The notes: generated from the sequence alone by a model not told the origin. A stretch of 64,000 bases of DNA from JAFMPW01 sp041743085 (GCA_041743085.1 JBGTNL010000029.1:1-64000); one strand, 5' to 3'; shown: positions 55,071 through 64,000, counted from the stretch's first letter. Numbers and translations: made by a program.

Positions 55071-55371
55071 AAGATTTATTTATATAAAGGTTTTAAATAA
55101 TGCGCTTGAAGATAAGGATTTAATCTAAGTAATTCCCCTATGGCTTGCCTCGGGCCTGCCTAAAGGGTAGGCAGGGATAGGTGCCCGCCAGAGGCGTGTA
55201 AACTTTCAAGAAATTTTTTATTCCATAATTTATCTTTCCGGGCACCTTTAAAAATTGATTTGAAATGTTATTTGATGCCGTTAATTAAGGAATGGGAGGC
55301 ATACATTAAATAGGTTGGCAGCAGCTGAAATAGACAAGTAGTTTGTTTCCGTGGATCACATGAAAGTAGAT
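55071..55371. other. Intergenic region between the S9 peptidase and the response regulator
   Basis: About 300 bp. It contains the hairpin CCTGCCTA/TAGGCAGG (55155-55175), similar to the CCTGCC/GGCAGG stem in the insert at 51574. Flanking bases are AT-rich. It probably holds the promoter of the minus-strand S9 peptidase gene and a terminator for the response-regulator operon. Confidence 0.5.
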
Positions 55372-56106
55372 TTAAATCGTCTGCAGCCTGGACAGCAAAA
55401 TTTCTTTGTAGGATTTACTCACAGGGACAACTTTCCGGCCGATCTCAAGATGTGCGTCCGCCACGACATCTACTTTGGAAAGATTAACCATATACGAACG
55501 ATGTACTCGCAAAAGCTGGTCATCTATGAGTTTGTTTTCAATGGCTTTTAAGGTGCTAACTACCAAATATTTGCCATCCTTTGTTACAATATTACAATAG
55601 TTCCGATCCGCTTCCAGGTATAAAATACTTTTCAACAGCAGCTTTACCATTTGACCGTGATGCCGCACAAAAATCCGGTCGGCCAGAACCCGCAGGCCGC
55701 CATCTCCCTCCTTCTTCCCACTTTCTTTGCCTTTCCTTCTTTCCACAACCAGGGCAATGGTCCGCTGAAGATCGAGTTTGTTGAACGGTTTGGAAATAAA
55801 GGCTTCGGGATGGGTCTCCCTGGCTTTGGAAAATGTCGTCTCATCACTATTGGCCGTAAGATAAATTACCGGAATATCCGCATTTTTCTGAATTGCCTTT
55901 GTGGTTTCAATGCCGTTTAAGACCCCTTTTAAGTGAACATCCATTAAAATAATATCCGGCCTGTTTAACTCGGCGTGGATAATGGCCTCTTCTCCCCGGG
56001 ATTCGATTCCCGTTACCGCGTATCCCAGATTTGTCAACTGTAAAGAAATATTCGCAGCTATGATCATATCATCCTCAACTATCAAAATGCGGACGGCCTT
56101 ATCCAT
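55372..56106 (-). CDS. LytTR-family response regulator
   Basis: The receiver domain starts KAVRILIVEDDMIIAANISL, with the phosphoacceptor Asp56 in DIILMDVHLKG. The switch Thr and Lys are in VIYLTANSDE and EAFISKPFNK. The LytTR DNA-binding domain (about residues 140-244) has ILYLEADRNYCNIVT, LRVHRSYMVNLSKVDVV and VPVSKSYKEILL. The gene starts 2 bp after the sensor kinase stop, giving a two-gene operon with kinase and regulator. Confidence 0.95.
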   Translation of the reverse strand: MDKAVRILIVEDDMIIAANISLQLTNLGYAVTGIESRGEEAIIHAELNRPDIILMDVHLKGVLNGIETTKAIQKNADIPVIYLTANSDETTFSKARETHPEAFISKPFNKLDLQRTIALVVERRKGKESGKKEGDGGLRVLADRIFVRHHGQMVKLLLKSILYLEADRNYCNIVTKDGKYLVVSTLKAIENKLIDDQLLRVHRSYMVNLSKVDVVADAHLEIGRKVVPVSKSYKEILLSRLQTI

Positions 56107-56108
56107 AA

Positions 56109-58070
56109 CTAAGCTGCTTTATTGTATTGAAATTCAAAAATGACAGTAGTACCCTTGTTCAGGTTAAGCTTCATCTTCCCATCTAACTGTTTCGTTAACA
56201 AATCAATAAGTTGACTTCCGAATCCCGTTCCCCTGGTTGCAGTATCAGCCATTTTTCCAACACCATTGTCAGTTACAGTAAGGTGTAATAGTGAACCAAC
56301 TTCCTTAAGGTCTACAGTCATCCGGCCCGGGCGGCCATCAGGGAAAGCATATTTCAGGGTGTTGGTAAATAGCTCGTTGACTATAAGGCCTATTGGGATT
56401 GCCATATCTACATCCAATTCCAAAGTGTTCATGTCGCATGTAAGTTCTACCCGGTCGTCGGCGCCATACGCATTGATAAGAAAGTTTCCCAAATTAACAA
56501 AATAGTCCTTCATTTCTATGGCTGCAATGCTTTCGCCAAGATACAGTTTTTGATGGATCATACTCATACTTTGCACCCGTTGCTGGCTTTTTTGGATGGC
56601 TTCTGTAATGTTCGGATCATCTAATTGTGCGGATTGAAGCGATAACAGGCTGGAGACAATTTCAAGATTATTCTTTACTCTGTGATGGATCTCCTTTAAC
56701 AAAAATTCTTTTTCTTTATTTTGCTTTTGCAACAGTCTGGTTTTCTTTATATTATTCTGAATAGCCTTGTATGAGAGCAACAACAAAAGCAACAACAACG
56801 CAGCTATGATGATCATCATAGTTTGCATTGATCGTTGTCTGGAGATCGTGTTTTCCTGCGATTGAATTTTCCCGTCCTTCTGTGCTACTTCAAATTCGGT
56901 TTGAAGCAGTGATATCCGCTGATCGGCTTCTGCAGTGAACACATTATTTTTGAGTTTGTCGTATGCTCCAAAAGCCTGGTATGCCTCCTCATACTGATGG
57001 TTTCCTGCATAGGCCTTTCCCAGGGTCTCATAGGCCCGACTCAAATAATAGGCATCCCCAAAATCACTTGTAGCTATAGTTATGCATTTTTGCAAGCTTT
57101 CAATGGCGCTAATGTATTTTCCCTGCAGGTTTTGCAGCTTTCCGATGGAAAGCCAGGAACGCATAATCATAAAATCGTTTTCGAGTAATTCGGCATATTT
57201 AAGGGCGTTTTCTCCCGCATCGGTTGCTTCTTCAAAACGATTCAAATAGGCATACAGGTCTACCAGGGAGATGTAAACATCACTTAAATTATTGTAAAAA
57301 CCATAGCGCTCACCAATAGCAATTGAATGCTCATAATAATTCAGGGCCTCCTCATATTTTTTTAATTCCAGGTAATTATTCCCGACAACATAAAGCGTAA
57401 AGTCATAATCCAGGTCATTAATTTTTCTGGCCTCAAATAATTTTGCAGATCTAAGCCCATATTCCAGGCCCTTTTCATATTTGGATTGCTTCCAAAATAA
57501 ATTACTCAGATCGCTATAGGCCAAGGCAATTGCCTTTATATCTCCGAGATCCTCCCCGATCCGGAGTGATTCAAGGGCATAGTCTGCAGCCTTGCCCAGC
57601 TTTCCCCGTCTTTCATAAACGTATCCAAGCTGCGTATTGAGAAATGGTAAATCCTGTTGCAAAACCTTGATTTTGGCAGACGCCAACACGATCTCAGCAC
57701 TATCCAGTTTTTCCATTCGTAGCAAAATAGCTCCCTGAGTAATTTGAAATCTCCCTTCCCAGACCCTATTTTTTGCCATTCTGGTGAGCGCCAGGCCTTC
57801 TTTGGTAAAATCCAGTGCCGTATTGAGATTTCTCGTATGCCAATAGTAGGCCAGATCATTTAGCATCGAAAATCTTAGGGAATCGGGCTTTGCCTTAGAA
57901 TAGGAATTTTCTAAAGTATCCAGATAGGATGCTCCAAAATTATCTGTTGACACAAAGACTTTTTTGTAAGGATTTTCGCTGTGGAAATCAACAATCTGGG
58001 CAGTAAGAGAACCGTAACTCCCTGAGGAAATTACAAGTATAATTAGGGCTTTCCACGAACGGTTTCTCAT
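56109..58070 (-). CDS. TPR sensor histidine kinase (HisKA_2 type)
   Basis: A signal-like N-terminus (ALIILVISSGSYGSLTA) precedes TPR repeats over residues 75-400, e.g. KAADYALESLRIGEDLGD and ALNYYEHSIAIGERYG. One membrane helix follows (MMIIIAALLLLLLLLSY, about residues 417-436). The dimerisation/phosphoacceptor motif is LLKEIHHRVKNNLEIVSSLL near residue 460, of the HisKA_2/HWE class. HATPase motifs are NELFTNTLKYAFPDG (N box) and VTDNGVGKMAD (G1). Periplasmic TPRs probably sense a protein or peptide signal. It is encoded directly upstream of its response regulator. Confidence 0.94.
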   Translation of the reverse strand: MRNRSWKALIILVISSGSYGSLTAQIVDFHSENPYKKVFVSTDNFGASYLDTLENSYSKAKPDSLRFSMLNDLAYYWHTRNLNTALDFTKEGLALTRMAKNRVWEGRFQITQGAILLRMEKLDSAEIVLASAKIKVLQQDLPFLNTQLGYVYERRGKLGKAADYALESLRIGEDLGDIKAIALAYSDLSNLFWKQSKYEKGLEYGLRSAKLFEARKINDLDYDFTLYVVGNNYLELKKYEEALNYYEHSIAIGERYGFYNNLSDVYISLVDLYAYLNRFEEATDAGENALKYAELLENDFMIMRSWLSIGKLQNLQGKYISAIESLQKCITIATSDFGDAYYLSRAYETLGKAYAGNHQYEEAYQAFGAYDKLKNNVFTAEADQRISLLQTEFEVAQKDGKIQSQENTISRQRSMQTMMIIIAALLLLLLLLSYKAIQNNIKKTRLLQKQNKEKEFLLKEIHHRVKNNLEIVSSLLSLQSAQLDDPNITEAIQKSQQRVQSMSMIHQKLYLGESIAAIEMKDYFVNLGNFLINAYGADDRVELTCDMNTLELDVDMAIPIGLIVNELFTNTLKYAFPDGRPGRMTVDLKEVGSLLHLTVTDNGVGKMADTATRGTGFGSQLIDLLTKQLDGKMKLNLNKGTTVIFEFQYNKAA

Positions 58071-58271
58071 TCTGGTTGATTCTCACAGGGGGAAATAATG
58101 AGGAAGTTAAATATACAAATTTTAGCTTAAGTATTGTTGGATAACTGATAATGATCCTCCGGACACTAAAACAATAGGTTCGTCCTGCATCCTTTTGTTG
58201 GCTTCAAATAAATTAATTTATTAGCCACCGCATGCATTAATTGCTTCCCCTGCTTATCAAATAGAACAATA

Positions 58272-58790
58272 ATGAAATCAGCGAGCGCGATAATTTCATT
58301 CCTATGCCTCCTGTTTCTTTCTTGCAAAGATCAGCAGAATGAGCAACGTCTTCAAAATGAAAGAGATATTATGGCCCGGAATTTCAATAGTTTCATTGAA
58401 GAGGGCTGGAATAATAAGGATATGGAAAAATTTAGAGCGGTCTCTATTGAAAAGTATATCAGGCATCTTAATGGGATTCTGGTGGCCGGCAATCAAAATG
58501 AAATGGAGGCTAATATGAACATTTTTTTTACCGGGTTTCCGGACTTAAAAGTAAACGTAGATGAATTTAAACTAACCGATAATGAAATTTTTGCGAATTG
58601 GACTTGTAGGGGAACCAATACCGGAATGTTTGGGGAGTCACCGCCAACCGGTAAAAAAATCAAGGTAAGCGGCTACTCCAATATACAATTTAATGAGGAG
58701 GGAAAAATGATCCGGGAGGAGGTGTATTATAACGAATTGGAATTGTTACAGCAACTGGGTTACACCTTGGTTCCCCCTGTGACCGAATAA
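58272..58790 (+). CDS. SnoaL-like lipoprotein (ester cyclase family), single domain
   Basis: A lipobox leader (LLFLSCKDQQ) is followed by one NTF2/SnoaL-like domain. Phrases are NFNSFIEEGWNNKDMEKF, FFTGFPDLKVNVDEFKLTD, then FANWTCRGTNTGMFGESPPT and MIREEVYYNELELLQQLGYT. In this family a conserved His, Asp or Glu acts on polyketide-like esters, but many secreted members have unknown roles. Closely related domains occur at 59688 and 60891, so this is the first of a local paralogue set. Confidence 0.8.
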   Translation: MKSASAIISFLCLLFLSCKDQQNEQRLQNERDIMARNFNSFIEEGWNNKDMEKFRAVSIEKYIRHLNGILVAGNQNEMEANMNIFFTGFPDLKVNVDEFKLTDNEIFANWTCRGTNTGMFGESPPTGKKIKVSGYSNIQFNEEGKMIREEVYYNELELLQQLGYTLVPPVTE

Positions 58791-58837
58791 AATTCAATCA
58801 AAACAAAAAAGAGTATTAACCACTAAATTAAATAATC

Positions 58838-59605
58838 ATGAGAACACAAAAATTCAACTTTTTAATAGCAGTACTCTTATTGTTTCCCTTTGCCCTTCTT
58901 CAGGCGCAGGATGACAAATCGCAGGCCTATTGGATCCATGAGGACGTGGTAAAACCATCTATGGTGGAAGAATACGAGAGCATTTGCCAGGAGCTTATCT
59001 CAAATATGAAAGAACACAATATCCAGGAAGTGAACATGATCGTTGCCAACCTTATTGACAATAGGTACTGGTACATAGGTCCTATTGTGAACATGGCCCA
59101 GCTAGACAATCCCGTTTTCGCCACTTTGTCTCAAAAAATGGGGCCGGAGAAAATGAGTGACCTTTTTGATCGCATGAACAAGTGCTATGACATTGAACAT
59201 GATTATGTCATGAACATGGATAAAGACCTTTCCTATATGCCCGGCGGTATTACCCAGATCCCAGAAGGTCTGAATTATAGAAAGTTCCATTTTTATTATT
59301 ACACCCCCAGTAATGAGGATGTTGTAAAAGAAAGAGCGGCAGCGATAAAAAAGCTCTACGAAAGCAAAGGTTCAAAAGTGGATTATAGGGTGTACAAGAG
59401 TGGTTTTGGTACGAGAGGTGCATTTTATTTGGTGGCTATTGCCGCCAAGGATGCTGCAGACTATGCCAATAAAATTGCCGAGAACAATGAACTGTTGGGC
59501 CAGGACTGGTTATCCACCTATAATGACTTTATGTCAAGTTTGGAAAAATATGAGGCGGCTGAAGGCCGGATGCGGCCGGATATGGCGTATTCACCGGAAA
59601 ATTAA
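58838..59605 (+). CDS. Secreted protein of unknown function within the SnoaL-like cluster
   Basis: A 255-residue protein with a signal peptide ending LLQAQDD. The mature part is rich in Asn, Met and Tyr and contains a tandem-like pattern: YWIHEDVVKPSMVEEYESIC and RKFHFYYYTPSNEDVVKERA. It contains no catalytic motif that I recognise. Its middle repeats the phrase HEDVVKPSM-like in altered form, suggesting two ferredoxin-like alpha-beta units. It lies 47 bp downstream of the first SnoaL-like gene and is likely cotranscribed. Confidence 0.65.
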   Translation: MRTQKFNFLIAVLLLFPFALLQAQDDKSQAYWIHEDVVKPSMVEEYESICQELISNMKEHNIQEVNMIVANLIDNRYWYIGPIVNMAQLDNPVFATLSQKMGPEKMSDLFDRMNKCYDIEHDYVMNMDKDLSYMPGGITQIPEGLNYRKFHFYYYTPSNEDVVKERAAAIKKLYESKGSKVDYRVYKSGFGTRGAFYLVAIAAKDAADYANKIAENNELLGQDWLSTYNDFMSSLEKYEAAEGRMRPDMAYSPEN

Positions 59606-59687
59606 AATTAATCCTTGAACCCAGATCTGTCAGGTTTGGCGCATTCGGCATCTAAAACCCGTGGGGTCTCAACGAAAAAACAAATAC

Positions 59688-60608
59688 ATGAAAAAAATAA
59701 TCTTTTTAGGACTTGCATTAGTTCTTTTTACAGCCTGTAGCGAAAAACAGCGTTACACCCAGAACTCTTCGGAAATTGACACGGTCAAAAAACTATTGGC
59801 CAATTACAACGGTAAAACCTATGATACCGGCATATACGCCGATACTTCAAAAACAAATTATAATTCTAAGACAAATTCGATGACCCCTGATGAAACGATG
59901 GCATATCACAAAGAAAATGATGCCAATTACACCAATAGGGGGTTTTTAGAGGAAGATCAAGAGTTTGAAATGGTCGTTACCGACAAAGGCCAAACTTGGG
60001 TCAACTGTTGGTTGGATTGGAAGGGAACCCTTTCAGGCAATGGCAAGGTGGTAAACATCCCCATTCACCTTACCTATCAGTTTGTCGATGGAAAAATTGT
60101 GAGAGAAGTAGGCCATTGGGATCCAACGGAAGTGGTATTGGCCCTACAAGAGATGGAAGCCAAGAACGCCTTGCCATCCGATCAAAAAGTAATGGATCGG
60201 AACTTTGATGATTTTATAAAAAAGTTTCACAACAAGCAAGATATGTCGGCCCTTGACGACGTGGTGGCTTCCAACTATGTAAGATACATGAATGGAACAA
60301 AAGCCGCTACCGGTGCGAAAGAACTGGGTGAAGGCATGAACAATACTTTTATGAAAGGATTCCCTGATATGAAGATCACCACTACGGAAAGGATCTATGA
60401 TGACAATAAATTATATGTCCACTGGAATTTTAATGGCACCAACACCGGTGAATTCAACGGAGCAGCTGCGACGGGCAAACAAGCAGCCGTACTGGGTCTG
60501 TCGGAAATTCTCTTTAATAGTGACGGCAAAATATATCTGGAAAAAGTATTCTTTAATGAACTGGATCTGATGACCCAATTAGGGTATACGGTTAGTCCGC
60601 CCAAATAA
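59688..60608 (+). CDS. Double-domain SnoaL-like lipoprotein
   Basis: The start is the ATG at 59688 (MKKIIFLGLALVLFTACSE), which gives a lipobox FTAC; an earlier GTG is in frame but would spoil the leader. Two NTF2/SnoaL-like halves follow. The second one (residues about 170-306) closely resembles the 58272 protein: GFPDMKITTTERIYDDN, VHWNFNGTNTGEFNGAAATG and EKVFFNELDLMTQLGYT. The first half is more diverged. The tandem layout and lipid anchor suggest a periplasmic or surface role. The substrate is unknown. Confidence 0.8.
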   Translation: MKKIIFLGLALVLFTACSEKQRYTQNSSEIDTVKKLLANYNGKTYDTGIYADTSKTNYNSKTNSMTPDETMAYHKENDANYTNRGFLEEDQEFEMVVTDKGQTWVNCWLDWKGTLSGNGKVVNIPIHLTYQFVDGKIVREVGHWDPTEVVLALQEMEAKNALPSDQKVMDRNFDDFIKKFHNKQDMSALDDVVASNYVRYMNGTKAATGAKELGEGMNNTFMKGFPDMKITTTERIYDDNKLYVHWNFNGTNTGEFNGAAATGKQAAVLGLSEILFNSDGKIYLEKVFFNELDLMTQLGYTVSPPK

Positions 60609-60890
60609 TAGTTATAAAAAAAATAAGTAACAGGCAGGTTGGACATTTTCGGGGGAATTGGTGGCAATATCCAAGTAGATTTTCAGAATTAGTCCGAATT
60701 AGAACTGAGGTCGACCAAAAACTATTGCCATCGTCTGCCTGCCTGTTTTTATACCGATAACCGGCTCAAAACAAATTGCCCAAAGCGGCAGGATTTACAA
60801 AAATGGGCATTATGCCATGGACGGGAACCTTTAAGTGCTGCAATTGCCATAAAATAAGTCATATTCCAGAACTATTAAATCAAAACTAAA
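60609..60890. other. Intergenic region
   Basis: About 280 bp containing no recognised gene or strong hairpin. It includes a repeated GCAGGCAG-type G+C stretch (CAGGCAGGTT and TGCCTGCCTG near 60630 and 60737), which could form a distant stem between the two. Confidence 0.4.
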
Positions 60891-61769
60891 ATGAAAAAAA
60901 TTACACTATTATTGGTTCTTTCTTTTTTAGGCATTTCAGTCCTCTATGCCCAAAAAAACAATATCGATAGAGACCTTAAAATGTATTCTCAGGTTTGGGA
61001 CGACATTATCAATAAACGCCAGATTGACCAGATCAACGACAAAAATTTTGACACCGGTATTACCCTCGTCACAAGTCCGGAAAATGTGGTTGGCATCGAA
61101 GACTTTAAGGCATATTACCAAAACTTCCTTACCGGATTTTCGGATATTCAATTCACTATTGTAGATGTATTTGGTCAGGATGCTAAAATTGTAAAACACT
61201 GGAATTTTAAAGGCACGCATACGGGCGATTTCTTCGGAATTCCAGCTACAGGGAAATCGGTCGATATCGATGGCGTCACACTCGTTAAAATGAAAAAAGG
61301 AAAAATTGCACAAGAACAGGACTTTATGGACAACATGGAGTTCATGCAACAATTGGGTCTGGTGCCCGACCCTCAAAATGTAAGCATGATCGATAGTATT
61401 TATAAAGCATTTGGAGTTGGTGATATTCCTTCCGTACTTGGCGTATTGGATGCCAAAGTTATCTGGAACGAGGCAGAAGGAAATGCTATGGCGGATGGCA
61501 ATCCATATGTCGGACCAGACGCCGTATTGAATGGTGTTTTTACGCGCATTGGTGCAGAATACGAATATTTTAAGCTAAAGGACATTCAACTGCACGAAAT
61601 GAGCAATAACCAAGTGCTGGCTACCCTCAGGTACGATGCCAAGGTAAAGGAAAATGGTGCGCTAATCGATGCCCAGGTGGCACATTTATGGACCCTTAAG
61701 GATGGAAAAGTGACCGCCTTTCAGCAGTATGTAGATACGAAACAGCTGGACGAGGCTTTGAATAAATAA
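60891..61769 (+). CDS. Double-domain SnoaL-like secreted protein
   Basis: The leader LLLVLSFLGISVLYAQ is a signal peptide without lipobox Cys. The first SnoaL-like domain has FLTGFSDIQFTIVDVFG, HWNFKGTHTGDFFGIPATGK and DFMDNMEFMQQLGLVP, nearly the same pattern as 58272 and 59688. The second (residues about 165-292) starts SIYKAFGVGDIPSVLGVLDA and has VIWNEAEGNAMADG, the NTF2-like fold in a more remote SnoaL branch. It is the third member of the paralogue set and has its own 280-bp upstream region. Confidence 0.82.
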   Translation: MKKITLLLVLSFLGISVLYAQKNNIDRDLKMYSQVWDDIINKRQIDQINDKNFDTGITLVTSPENVVGIEDFKAYYQNFLTGFSDIQFTIVDVFGQDAKIVKHWNFKGTHTGDFFGIPATGKSVDIDGVTLVKMKKGKIAQEQDFMDNMEFMQQLGLVPDPQNVSMIDSIYKAFGVGDIPSVLGVLDAKVIWNEAEGNAMADGNPYVGPDAVLNGVFTRIGAEYEYFKLKDIQLHEMSNNQVLATLRYDAKVKENGALIDAQVAHLWTLKDGKVTAFQQYVDTKQLDEALNK

Positions 61770-61950
61770 AACGGAAAGATGATTTTAAGTGCTAAACTAT
61801 GTTACCATGGCGATTGACTTCTTCTAGGCCTCTAATCCCATGATCTAATTCTTTCGCAACATTGATCAGGGAGGGAACTGGGGAAGAAATGGATCGTATG
61901 GGTGAAACATTTACAGAAACAGATACGTAGTCAGTTGGCGTTTTTAAGGT
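61770..61950. other. Convergent intergenic region
   Basis: About 180 bp between two converging stops. No clear hairpin was recognised. Confidence 0.3.
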
Positions 61951-62571
61951 TTATTTTTTTACACCTTTGGACTTCTTCATTTCCCCGGCAATTTTTTTGC
62001 TGCCGGGGTTTCCGGTCTGTTCCAATTCATGAATAATCCTCTGGTGGTCTTCTTCCCTGCCTTGAGAAAGTTTGTAGGTGGCCTGTATTTCGCCGATCCG
62101 GATCTTAAAACCTACAATGCCTTTAATCTGTCGCATCGTATTCTTGGAAAGGTCATGCAGCGTAATAGGATGTTTGGAGTTTTGCTCGTACTTATCTACC
62201 AGTTGATGGAGCGATTTAAGTACAGCAGCCTCATCGAGTATTTCCAGTGACCCGTAAATATGTACCGCAATGTAGTTCCAGGTTGGGACCTCTTCTTCCT
62301 TATACCAGGAAGAGGAGACATAACTGTGCGGCCCGTTAAAAATGCACAAAACCTCATTTTGCCGCTCAAAATATTTCCATTGCCGGTTGGCTTTGGCAAT
62401 ATGGCCCACAAGAATGTCCTGCCCATTTTCATCCAGATCAAGTTCCAAAGGGATGTGCGTAGCCCAGGGTTTTCCGTCCACCAGATTGATCAGGATGGCA
62501 AAACCGTTTTGCCTTATGAATTCCCTTATCTCAGTGAGGTTTTCGTTTCTATAGTGTTGCGGGATGTACAT
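61951..62571 (-). CDS. PaiB-type FMN-binding flavoprotein regulator
   Basis: A 206-residue protein of the FMN-binding split-barrel family. Typical segments are MYIPQHYRNENLTEIREFI, WATHIPLELDLDENGQDILV, then GHIAKANRQWKYF and LCIFNGPHSYVSSSWY, with the barrel and dimer parts following. Bacillus PaiB is named as a negative regulator of sporulation and degradative enzymes, but most members act as flavin-binding enzymes of unclear role. The start is almost back to back with the next gene (62574), so the two are divergent and share a promoter region of only a few bases. Confidence 0.88.
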   Translation of the reverse strand: MYIPQHYRNENLTEIREFIRQNGFAILINLVDGKPWATHIPLELDLDENGQDILVGHIAKANRQWKYFERQNEVLCIFNGPHSYVSSSWYKEEEVPTWNYIAVHIYGSLEILDEAAVLKSLHQLVDKYEQNSKHPITLHDLSKNTMRQIKGIVGFKIRIGEIQATYKLSQGREEDHQRIIHELEQTGNPGSKKIAGEMKKSKGVKK

Positions 62572-62573
62572 GC

Positions 62574-62861
62574 ATGGCTGTTTCTATGCGAAAGGTAAAA
62601 AATAGCCGTAATAAAAAGAATCTTTATCACAAAATAACAAAACAGAAGTGTAGCAGTCCGGCCATTGTCCGGAAATCAATACTAAAATTCTTGGAACTTG
62701 CCCTCCTGGGTTATGGTATTTACACCCAGGTTGCACCGGAAGCATCCGTTAGAATTGGGGGAATGAGTGTAGAAGCCCAGGACAACACCGATTCTTACAT
62801 GACTATCGGCCTGGGAATCCTGGCCCTGGGGGTTAGTTTTCTGGGTAAACGCGATGGCTGA
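62574..62861 (+). CDS. Small two-helix membrane protein of unknown function
   Basis: 95 residues. A basic N-terminus (SMRKVKNSRNKKNLYHKITK) is followed by a weakly hydrophobic helix (ILKFLELALLGYGIYT) and a second (YMTIGLGILALGVSFLG) before a short tail. I do not recognise the family. The start could be one of several Met residues. It sits 88 bp upstream of the alpha/beta hydrolase gene. Confidence 0.5.
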   Translation: MAVSMRKVKNSRNKKNLYHKITKQKCSSPAIVRKSILKFLELALLGYGIYTQVAPEASVRIGGMSVEAQDNTDSYMTIGLGILALGVSFLGKRDG

Positions 62862-62949
62862 AAGAATTACCGATGCAATTGGCAAATATTATCATGGATT
62901 GCGTTAAACAGTTTGCCAAAGGATGCTTAGTTTATAAAAAAAATAAGAT

Positions 62950-63780
62950 ATGCCTTTTATTACAAACAAAAACGGAAAAGAACCAGTAGATATTTTTTAT
63001 GAGGATTATGGAAGCGGACAACCGGTTATTTTAATACATGGCTGGCCGCTAAGCAGAAAATCATGGGAGCATCAGGTATGGAAAATTGTAGAATCGGGCT
63101 TCCGCTGTATCTCCTATGACCGCAGGGGGTTTGGCATCTCGTCATCCCCGTGGGGAGATTATGACTATTCTGCCCTGGCAGACGATCTTCATACCATCAT
63201 AAAGGAACTAGACCTGTCTGATTGCATTCTGGTTGGATTCTCCATGGGTGGGGGAGAGGTGGTCCGCTACTTCACGGATCATGGAGCAGATAACATTGCC
63301 AAAGCTGCCCTGATAAGTTCCATCATTCCACTGGTTAAAAAGAAAGACGATAATCCTAACGGGGTGCCGGAAAAAGCCCTGGAAGAGATAAAATCCGCCC
63401 TGAAAAATGACAGGGTAGGTTTTTTAAAGGATTTTCACAAAGGTTTTTACAACTATAAGGAAAACAAGGATAAAGTAAGTGAGGCACAGCTTGACTATGA
63501 CTTTACCATTGCGTCCTTTGCATCGCCCCGGGCAACCATTGAAACGGCCAAGGCCTGGATGAATACCGATTTCAGGCCCGAATTAAAAAACGTCACTGTC
63601 CCAACCCTCATTGTTCATGGAGATGCAGATGAAACTGTGCCTCTTGAAACGTCGGCCAAGCAGGCAGCGGAAGGGATTGCGGATAATCGCTTGGAAATCA
63701 TTTCCGGAGCGCCACATGGCCTTAATATTACCCATAAAGAGAAGTTGAATGAAATTTTGATTTCTTTTCTGAAAAAGTGA
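62950..63780 (+). CDS. Alpha/beta hydrolase (haloperoxidase-like)
   Basis: A 276-residue hydrolase without leader. The oxyanion and nucleophile regions are LIHGWPLSRKSWEHQVW and VGFSMGGGEVVRYF (nucleophile Ser near residue 98). The acid is in VHGDADETVPLET and the His is in SGAPHGLNITHKEK. Members of this group include cofactor-free haloperoxidases and esterases. The true substrate is unknown. A good terminator follows. Confidence 0.93.
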   Translation: MPFITNKNGKEPVDIFYEDYGSGQPVILIHGWPLSRKSWEHQVWKIVESGFRCISYDRRGFGISSSPWGDYDYSALADDLHTIIKELDLSDCILVGFSMGGGEVVRYFTDHGADNIAKAALISSIIPLVKKKDDNPNGVPEKALEEIKSALKNDRVGFLKDFHKGFYNYKENKDKVSEAQLDYDFTIASFASPRATIETAKAWMNTDFRPELKNVTVPTLIVHGDADETVPLETSAKQAAEGIADNRLEIISGAPHGLNITHKEKLNEILISFLKK

Positions 63781-63799
63781 AAAGTACAATTTTCATGAA

Positions 63800-63826
63800 A
63801 GTCGGGCTATGGTGGCCCGACTTTTC
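63800..63826 (+). terminator. Intrinsic terminator after the alpha/beta hydrolase
   Basis: AGTCGGGC and GCCCGACT arms around TATGGTG, followed by TTTT, about 20 bp after the stop codon at 63778-63780. Confidence 0.85.
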
Positions 63827-63874
63827 CATATACCGGGGAATCATTATGACTATAAAATTAAATTAGTTACGGCA

Positions 63875-64000
63875 ATGTGCTTGAAATGGAATAAAAAATA
63901 TATTATTTTAACTCTTTATTGTATCGGATTTCTGGGATGTAAACAAATTACCAAGGCTACTGACCTTATCATAAATCCGACCCCCAGGGAGGTGTACGCA
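63875..64000 (+). CDS. Lipoprotein, N-terminal part only
   Basis: An ATG at 63875 opens a frame that is uninterrupted to the window edge. The product begins with basic residues, a hydrophobic stretch (YIILTLYCIGFLGCKQ) and a lipobox-like GFLGC, then a polar segment. It is probably the start of a lipoprotein gene continuing beyond the window. Confidence 0.6.
   Translation, partial: MCLKWNKKYIILTLYCIGFLGCKQITKATDLIINPTPREVYA

Overview
The window looks like the chromosome of a marine-type member of the Bacteroidota, most likely Flavobacteriaceae. The reasons are the lipoprotein and Tat leaders typical of the group, the rarity of Shine-Dalgarno sequences, several genes with Reg_prop, LytTR or HisKA_2 domains, a Bacteroidota-type MobC/relaxase pair and tyrosine integrase, and moderate-to-low GC. 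No rRNA or CRISPR array was seen. One tRNA gene (Pro, anticodon GGG) lies at 38229-38303 and organises the left two thirds of the window.

Region 1 (1-4.7 kb) is ordinary or mildly decayed chromosome: a serine hydrolase with a TPR tail, a Reg_prop remnant, a small secreted protein, a Reg_prop lipoprotein, and a divergent membrane-anchored winged-helix regulator.

Region 2 (about 4.9-17.98 kb) is an integrative mobilizable element. It carries MobC, a relaxase and a helper gene, an excisionase-like HTH protein, and at the other end a tyrosine integrase broken by one frameshift. Its cargo is strikingly AT-rich: a Cas4-like/DEDD DUF2779 nuclease facing an operon of SH3-TM, TM2-TerB_N/TerB_C, BrxD-type ATPase and BrxHI-type Lhr-like helicase. 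No BREX methyltransferase, PglZ or BrxC is present. I read this as a candidate anti-phage or DNA-processing system. The SH3 and TerB genes join at a U9 slippery run where a -1 shift would fuse them and complete a transmembrane helix.

Region 3 (18.0-38.25 kb) is a second island. It is flanked by a 22-bp direct repeat of the tRNA-Pro 3' end (17984-18005 and 38227-38248) and has matching AGGACAYG-CAAT-AGGACAYG motifs inside both ends. It carries a Pepco/Trypco-like protein with a zinc peptidase, then three co-directional genes of about 15 kb: a 1493-aa beta-rich FN3/tail-spike-like protein, a phospholipase D-like protein, and a 2936-aa giant with six repeated lectin-like domains. None of the three has an obvious export signal. 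An unknown protein and an IS110 transposase fragment follow. No integrase is seen in this island, so the two elements look like tandem accretion at one tRNA gene.

Region 4 (38.3-64 kb) is core-like chromosome. It holds a secreted RraA-family protein and a Tat-exported enolase-superfamily enzyme, an orphan ECF-like sigma factor, a divergent oxyR/dps pair, and a six-gene molybdenum hydroxylase cluster (coxD-E-G-S-L-M order) whose large subunit has the AYRGAGR motif rather than the true CO dehydrogenase motif. A decayed GNAT gene interrupted by a hairpin-rich insert follows, then a Tat-exported sugar isomerase-like protein, an S9 peptidase, a LytTR/histidine kinase pair, a family of secreted SnoaL-like proteins, a PaiB-like flavoprotein, and an alpha/beta hydrolase.
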